NCBI RefSeq assembly: GCF_003312915.1
Contig: NZ_CP030261.1
Span: 4,216,001 to 4,280,000, forward strand
Direction: 5' to 3'
From: Flavobacterium fluviale
Lineage (GTDB): Bacteria > Bacteroidota > Bacteroidia > Flavobacteriales > Flavobacteriaceae
Length of the DNA stretch: 64,000 nucleotides
Shown: positions 61,135 to 64,000 of the stretch, in pieces
Layout of the letters: every line of letters starts with the position of its first letter
Position numbering within the stretch: the stretch's first letter is position 1
Translations under genes and position numbers: made by a program
Notes under the pieces: model-generated
What the model saw: only the letters and a program-made list of their open reading frames with translations
Told to the model about the DNA's origin: nothing
Database searches by the model: none

Positions 61135-61245
61135 GCGTGACCATATTTTAAAAAGACGCGCTCAACAAGATGCTTATGAGCGCCTTTTTTAAATCTGACT
61201 GGATTATCCACTCCGACTCTGCGGATCAGCTTCTATCCCTCACGC
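61135..61245 (-). ncRNA. predicted three-way-junction structured RNA in the transaldolase leader
   Basis: On the minus strand GCGTGA (61245-61240) pairs with TCACGC (61140-61135) and closes two hairpins: ATCCGC/GTGGAT (61226-61206, loop of nine, one G-U pair) and a long stem with GCGCTCA/TGAGCGC (about 61193-61142). The junction contains GGGATAGAAG. The G-U pair only fits the minus-strand RNA. The GCGTGAGGGATAGAAG core resembles a motif I associate with Flavobacteriaceae intergenic regions, but I cannot name a family. It could be a riboswitch, leader or separate RNA. Confidence 0.5.
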
Positions 61246-61256
61246 AAATTCAGCTG

Positions 61257-61285
61257 CAAAATTACGAAATCAATACCAATAACAA
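61257..61285 (-). promoter_or_regulatory. promoter of the transaldolase leader (TTG, 18 bases, TAATTTTG)
   Basis: On the minus strand TTG (61285-61283), an 18-base gap and TAATTTTG (61264-61257) fit the -33/-7 consensus. Transcription would begin just before the structured RNA. The remainder of the gap to 61406 is AT-rich with nothing else visible. Confidence 0.7.
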
Positions 61286-61406
61286 TTTCAAAAACCAAAT
61301 CAATTTGCAAATTTCATTAAAATTCACAAAATAAACTGCAAACAATAAATTTACTTAATTTTAAAAATCTGGCTTAAAGTTTCAAGTTCGGCTAAAACGC
61401 AATCTT

Positions 61407-61613
61407 TTATAAATTCCCCGAAGAATTTTTTCGGTTTAATTCTTTCAATTCATCTCTAATTTCTTCCAGAACCTTTAGAGTGTCTTCTTTATAAACTTCA
61501 GAATTATTAATCTTATCACTTAAAGCACTTAAAATCCTGCGAATTACAAACCAAATAAACAGAAAAATTAAAATAGTAAAAATAGTAGGCAAAAACTCTG
61601 AAATCTTATCCAT
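61407..61613 (-). CDS. small single-helix membrane protein
   Basis: The 68-residue product has one transmembrane helix (about 9-29, LPTIFTILIFLFIWFVIRRIL) and a charged helical tail (EDTLKVLEEIRDELKELNRK) that probably forms a coiled coil. No family function is known to me. It follows the SDR gene by 4 bases on the same strand and is co-transcribed with it. Confidence 0.6.
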   Translation of the reverse strand: MDKISEFLPTIFTILIFLFIWFVIRRILSALSDKINNSEVYKEDTLKVLEEIRDELKELNRKNSSGNL

Positions 61614-61617
61614 AGTG

Positions 61618-62421
61618 TTACAATTTATAATGATTCATTAACATTTTTTCATACATCTTATCTGGAAGAGCGCGTTTTAAAACGATCGAAAACTTCTGCA
61701 TAAAAGCTCCTACTTTATAATGCACGTTTGGCTTTTTAGTTTGAATAATTTTGTAAACCGCTTCAGCCATTTCATTCGGATTACTCCCTGCGTCAACATG
61801 ATCATTCATTGTTGCCAAAACATCTCCGTAAACTTTTTCGTAAGCAGAATCTTTAATAAGTGGCGCATGATAACGGCCAGCTGCAATATTTGTAGCAAAA
61901 TCTCCAGGCGCAACATTGGTAATTTCAATTCCAAAAGATTTAACTTCCATTCTTAAAGCTTCAGTAATCAATTCCAAAGCCCCTTTTGATGCCGAATAAA
62001 CACTTCTGTAAGGAAGTCCCATGTAACCAGCAATAGAAGTAATATTTATAATAAGTCCTGAATTCTGTTTACGCATTTGCGGTAAAGCAGCTTTCATTAC
62101 TTCGATCGGTCCAAAAAAATTAGTCTCAAAATTATTTCGGATTTCCTCCGTCGGAATTTCTTCTAAAGGCCCTGTAATTCCAACTCCAGCATTATTTATA
62201 ACAATATCTAATCTACCAGAAGTTTCAATAATTTTAGAAACTGCTTTCTGAATAGAATCAGAATTTCGTACATCTAAAGCCACCAAAGGGAAAACTGAAT
62301 TTAAAACTTTCTCAGGATTTCTGCTGGTTCCATACACAACGAAACCTTTTTGATGTAAAAATTCACCAATAGATTTTCCAATCCCTGATGATCCTCCGGT
62401 AATTAAAACGACTTTATTCAT
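61618..62421 (-). CDS. SDR-family oxidoreductase
   Basis: The 267-residue product is a classical short-chain dehydrogenase: the cofactor motif TGGSSGIGKS (8-17), NNAG (76-79), catalytic Ser about 129, Tyr142 and Lys146 in YSASK. R33 and its context (GTSRNPEK) favour NADP(H). The substrate is unknown. It forms a two-gene unit with a small membrane protein, and a phrase repeat lies upstream. Confidence 0.88.
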   Translation of the reverse strand: MNKVVLITGGSSGIGKSIGEFLHQKGFVVYGTSRNPEKVLNSVFPLVALDVRNSDSIQKAVSKIIETSGRLDIVINNAGVGITGPLEEIPTEEIRNNFETNFFGPIEVMKAALPQMRKQNSGLIINITSIAGYMGLPYRSVYSASKGALELITEALRMEVKSFGIEITNVAPGDFATNIAAGRYHAPLIKDSAYEKVYGDVLATMNDHVDAGSNPNEMAEAVYKIIQTKKPNVHYKVGAFMQKFSIVLKRALPDKMYEKMLMNHYKL

Positions 62422-62429
62422 TTTGAAAA

Positions 62430-62512
62430 GTTATGAGTTTTGAGTTATAAGTTATGAGTTGGTTCATTGAGGTAAATTTTCAACCTCTAACTAATAACTT
62501 TTAACTTTACGA
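62430..62512. repeat. GTTATGAGTT phrase repeat and inverted repeat
   Basis: Copies of GTTATGAGTT/GTTTTGAGTT at 62430-62460 face TAACTAATAACTTTTAAC at about 62486-62508. It lies between the SDR gene and the SRP RNA terminator. Confidence 0.7.
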
Positions 62513-62524
62513 AGTCCCAAAAAT

Positions 62525-62552
62525 AAAAAAATCCTCCTGATAAGGAAGATTA
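62525..62552 (-). terminator. terminator of the SRP RNA gene
   Basis: On the minus strand AATCTTCC and GGAGGATT pair around TTATCA with one mismatch, then a T run follows. Confidence 0.85.
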
Positions 62553-62577
62553 CAAATTAAATTTATTCTAAAAAAAT

Positions 62578-62671
62578 GGCAAGCGACCTACATCGCACCG
62601 CTCAACCACGTACCCTTGCTATGTTCCCATCCTGGGGGAGTCTGCAGGAGCTGGTCGTGTAGGACTTGCCG
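62578..62671 (-). ncRNA. ffs: signal recognition particle RNA (4.5S type)
   Basis: The minus strand has the Ffh-binding core CAGGATGGGAACATAGCA: internal loop strands CAGG and AGCA, stem ATG/CAT and GGAA tetraloop. The ends pair (GGCAAG with CTTGCC, CCTACA with TGTAGG), so the RNA is a single long hairpin of about 94 bases, as in bacterial small SRP RNA. It has a strong promoter and a terminator. Confidence 0.93.
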
Positions 62672-62674
62672 GTG

Positions 62675-62704
62675 CAAATATACAACCTTTTTATATTTTT
62701 GCAA
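62675..62704 (-). promoter_or_regulatory. SRP RNA promoter (TTG, 19 bases, TATATTTG)
   Basis: On the minus strand TTG (62704-62702), a 19-base gap and TATATTTG (62682-62675) give a full consensus promoter directly before the RNA. Confidence 0.85.
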
Positions 62705-62759
62705 GACCTTTGTTGCTATAAAAATATCGTTGTATATTGGCTTATTCAAATTTTAAACT

Positions 62760-63809
62760 ATGAAAAAATATAACTTCCTAACTTTCATTTTATTAGGAAT
62801 CACATTAATTGGATGTGGAGACACAAAAAAAGGTGAAAATTCTTTGTTTACGATCGACGATTCTGCTTTTCCGGCTCATTTAACGCAAAAAGAAGCGCTT
62901 ACAATCGGAATTTTAAACCCAAATTCGAAAGAAATTGACAGCGTTGCTTACTTCATAAATGATCAAAAAGTTGGAACTAAAAAAGGTGCTGAAGAATTTA
63001 GATATGAATTGCTAGATCAAAAATTAGGTTATCAATACCTAAAAGCTACTGTTTATTTTGGCGGAGACTCTTCTGATGCAACTAAAAGAATTGAAGTAGT
63101 TTCAGATGTTGAACCAAAACTATTAAAATACAAAATCGTAAATACTTTTCCACACGATACTACAGCATTTACAGAAGGTTTAGAATTTCATGACGGAAGA
63201 CTTTTTGAAAGTACAGGACAAAAAGAAGATTCATATTTTAGAGAAGTTGATTATAAAACTGGAAAAGTAATCAAACAAGTGGATCTTCCTAAAGAATATT
63301 TTGGAGAAGGAATCACTTTTTTCAACGGTAAAATCTACCAGTTGTCATGGCAGGAAAAAACTGGTTTTATTTATGATGCCAATACTTTTAAGCTAGAAAA
63401 AACCTTTAAATACGATAAAGATATCGAAGGCTGGGGAATGGCGCACGACGATAAATACATTTATCACTCGGACGGAACGGAGAAAATCTGGAAAATGGAT
63501 CCTGCTAATCAAAAGTTGATTGACTATATCAATGTATATTCTGGTGCTGCAAAAATTAAAGCAATTAATGAGTTAGAACTAATCAACGGAAAATTCTATG
63601 CAAATGTTTGGCAGAAAGATGCAATTGCTGTTGTAAATCCGACTTCTGGAGCTGTTGAAGGAATATTAAATCTTTCAGATTTACGTAAATCATTAAAAGC
63701 TAAAAATGCTGAAGTTTTAAATGGTATTGCTTACAATCCTGCTACTAAAACAATTTTCGTTACAGGTAAATATTGGGATAAAATGTTCGAAATTACAGTT
63801 TCGGAATAA
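62760..63809 (+). CDS. glutaminyl-peptide cyclotransferase (glutamine cyclotransferase family), lipoprotein
   Basis: The 349-residue product has a lipoprotein signal (GITLIGC, cysteine at residue 19), an N-terminal beta-sandwich of about 90 residues and a C-terminal five-bladed-propeller glutamine cyclotransferase domain (about 115-349: FPHDTTAFTEGLEFHDGRL, ESTGQ, YFGEGITFFNGKIYQLSWQ, NELELINGKFYANVWQ). Such enzymes convert N-terminal glutamine to pyroglutamate. In Bacteroidetes exported proteins often have N-terminal glutamine after the signal cleavage (as with AQ sites in this window), so this enzyme may modify them; that is inference. Confidence 0.9.
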   Translation: MKKYNFLTFILLGITLIGCGDTKKGENSLFTIDDSAFPAHLTQKEALTIGILNPNSKEIDSVAYFINDQKVGTKKGAEEFRYELLDQKLGYQYLKATVYFGGDSSDATKRIEVVSDVEPKLLKYKIVNTFPHDTTAFTEGLEFHDGRLFESTGQKEDSYFREVDYKTGKVIKQVDLPKEYFGEGITFFNGKIYQLSWQEKTGFIYDANTFKLEKTFKYDKDIEGWGMAHDDKYIYHSDGTEKIWKMDPANQKLIDYINVYSGAAKIKAINELELINGKFYANVWQKDAIAVVNPTSGAVEGILNLSDLRKSLKAKNAEVLNGIAYNPATKTIFVTGKYWDKMFEITVSE

Positions 63810-63827
63810 TTAACAGACAAAAATCAA

Positions 63828-63890
63828 AAACACAAATTTCACAGATTACACTAATTATTAGTGATAATTTGTGAAATTTGTGTTTTATAA
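63828..63890. repeat. AAATTTCACAGATTA-type inverted repeat
   Basis: AAACACAAATTTCACAGATTA and AATTTGTGAAATTTGTGTTT face each other around ACTAATTATTAGT. It lies between the cyclotransferase gene and the hutI start. Confidence 0.75.
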
Positions 63891-63901
63891 CATTTCATTT
63901 A

Positions 63902-64000
63902 ATGATCACTTTAATCACAAACATACAAGAACTGCTGCAAGTCCGTGAAACCTCAATTAGTAAAGTTTCAGGTTCTGAAATGGCTAAACTTCCAACAATT
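63902..64000 (+). CDS. hutI: imidazolonepropionase, N-terminal part (cut by the window edge)
   Basis: The frame from the ATG at 63902 stays open to the right edge (33 residues). The start MITLITNIQELLQV and the following VRETSISKVSGSEMAKLPTI match the N-terminus of imidazolonepropionase, which opens the ring of imidazolone propionate in histidine degradation. The metal site lies beyond the window, so the call rests on the N-terminus only. Confidence 0.7.
   Translation, partial: MITLITNIQELLQVRETSISKVSGSEMAKLPTI

Overview
The window is AT-rich chromosomal DNA from a member of the Flavobacteriaceae, most likely a Flavobacterium close to F. johnsoniae. The reasons are the TAnnTTTG-type -7 promoter boxes, a SusC/SusD pair, type IX secretion (T9SS) C-terminal domains on the largest proteins, a PorP/SprF homologue, Bacteroidetes-specific small families, and a chitin locus whose gene order resembles the one known from F. 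johnsoniae. I see no phage, plasmid, insertion-sequence or CRISPR signature and no tRNA gene.

Layout. 0-2.2 kb: the start of a RecD-like helicase (minus strand, running off the left edge), a DUF3822 protein and rsmD. 2.3-8.6 kb: small exported proteins and a TonB-dependent outer-membrane receptor, divergent from a histidine kinase/OmpR-type regulator pair; three GTTAAT boxes at an 11-bp period lie before the receptor gene. 8.7-13.4 kb: a dicarboxylate symporter, the RNase P RNA, BON/LysM stress-type proteins and a membrane protein with YwqG-like modules. 13.6-16.8 kb: dnaX, split by a -1 frameshift at an A10 run, then a quinone reductase and a Crp-family regulator. 16.9-20.4 kb: a sixA-ppk1-ppx polyphosphate operon. 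20.9-31.2 kb: a cell-surface adhesin cluster (exported 183-aa protein, 2262-aa T9SS type B adhesin, PorP/SprF protein, OmpA/PD40 protein). 31.4-35.9 kb: CAP lipoprotein, pdxH, rnz, a STAS-like protein, pyrB and pyrR; the last five are separated by short-phrase hairpin repeats. 36.1-41.8 kb: small accessory membrane genes, one of them frameshifted, an ABC-F ATPase, a TlpA-like protein and a DUF3592 protein, with many inverted repeats. 42.0-59.7 kb: the chitin utilisation locus. 59.9-64 kb: exported protein, transaldolase with a structured leader, SDR enzyme, SRP RNA, glutaminyl cyclase and the start of hutI.

How the chitin locus fits together. ChiA (two GH18 domains, T9SS type A signal) would cut chitin outside the cell. 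SusD/SusC would bind and import oligosaccharides, GH20 would release GlcNAc in the periplasm, the MFS protein would bring GlcNAc into the cytoplasm, and the NagB/PIG-L fusion would act on the phosphorylated sugar. A LytS/LytTR two-component system lies inside the locus. A motif TGTCGTTsGTwTAAT, present as two copies 21 bp apart before susC and once before the MFS gene, is a good candidate for its operator.

Most interesting leads: the predicted LytTR operator, the PhoB-like GTTAAT boxes, a three-way-junction RNA leader before the transaldolase gene, the dnaX frameshift, the altered catalytic triad in the NagB/PIG-L fusion, and the family of phrase-like hairpin repeats placed between genes. Two homopolymer frameshifts (dnaX A10, a small membrane gene T9) are each explained by one extra base, so sequencing error must be excluded first.
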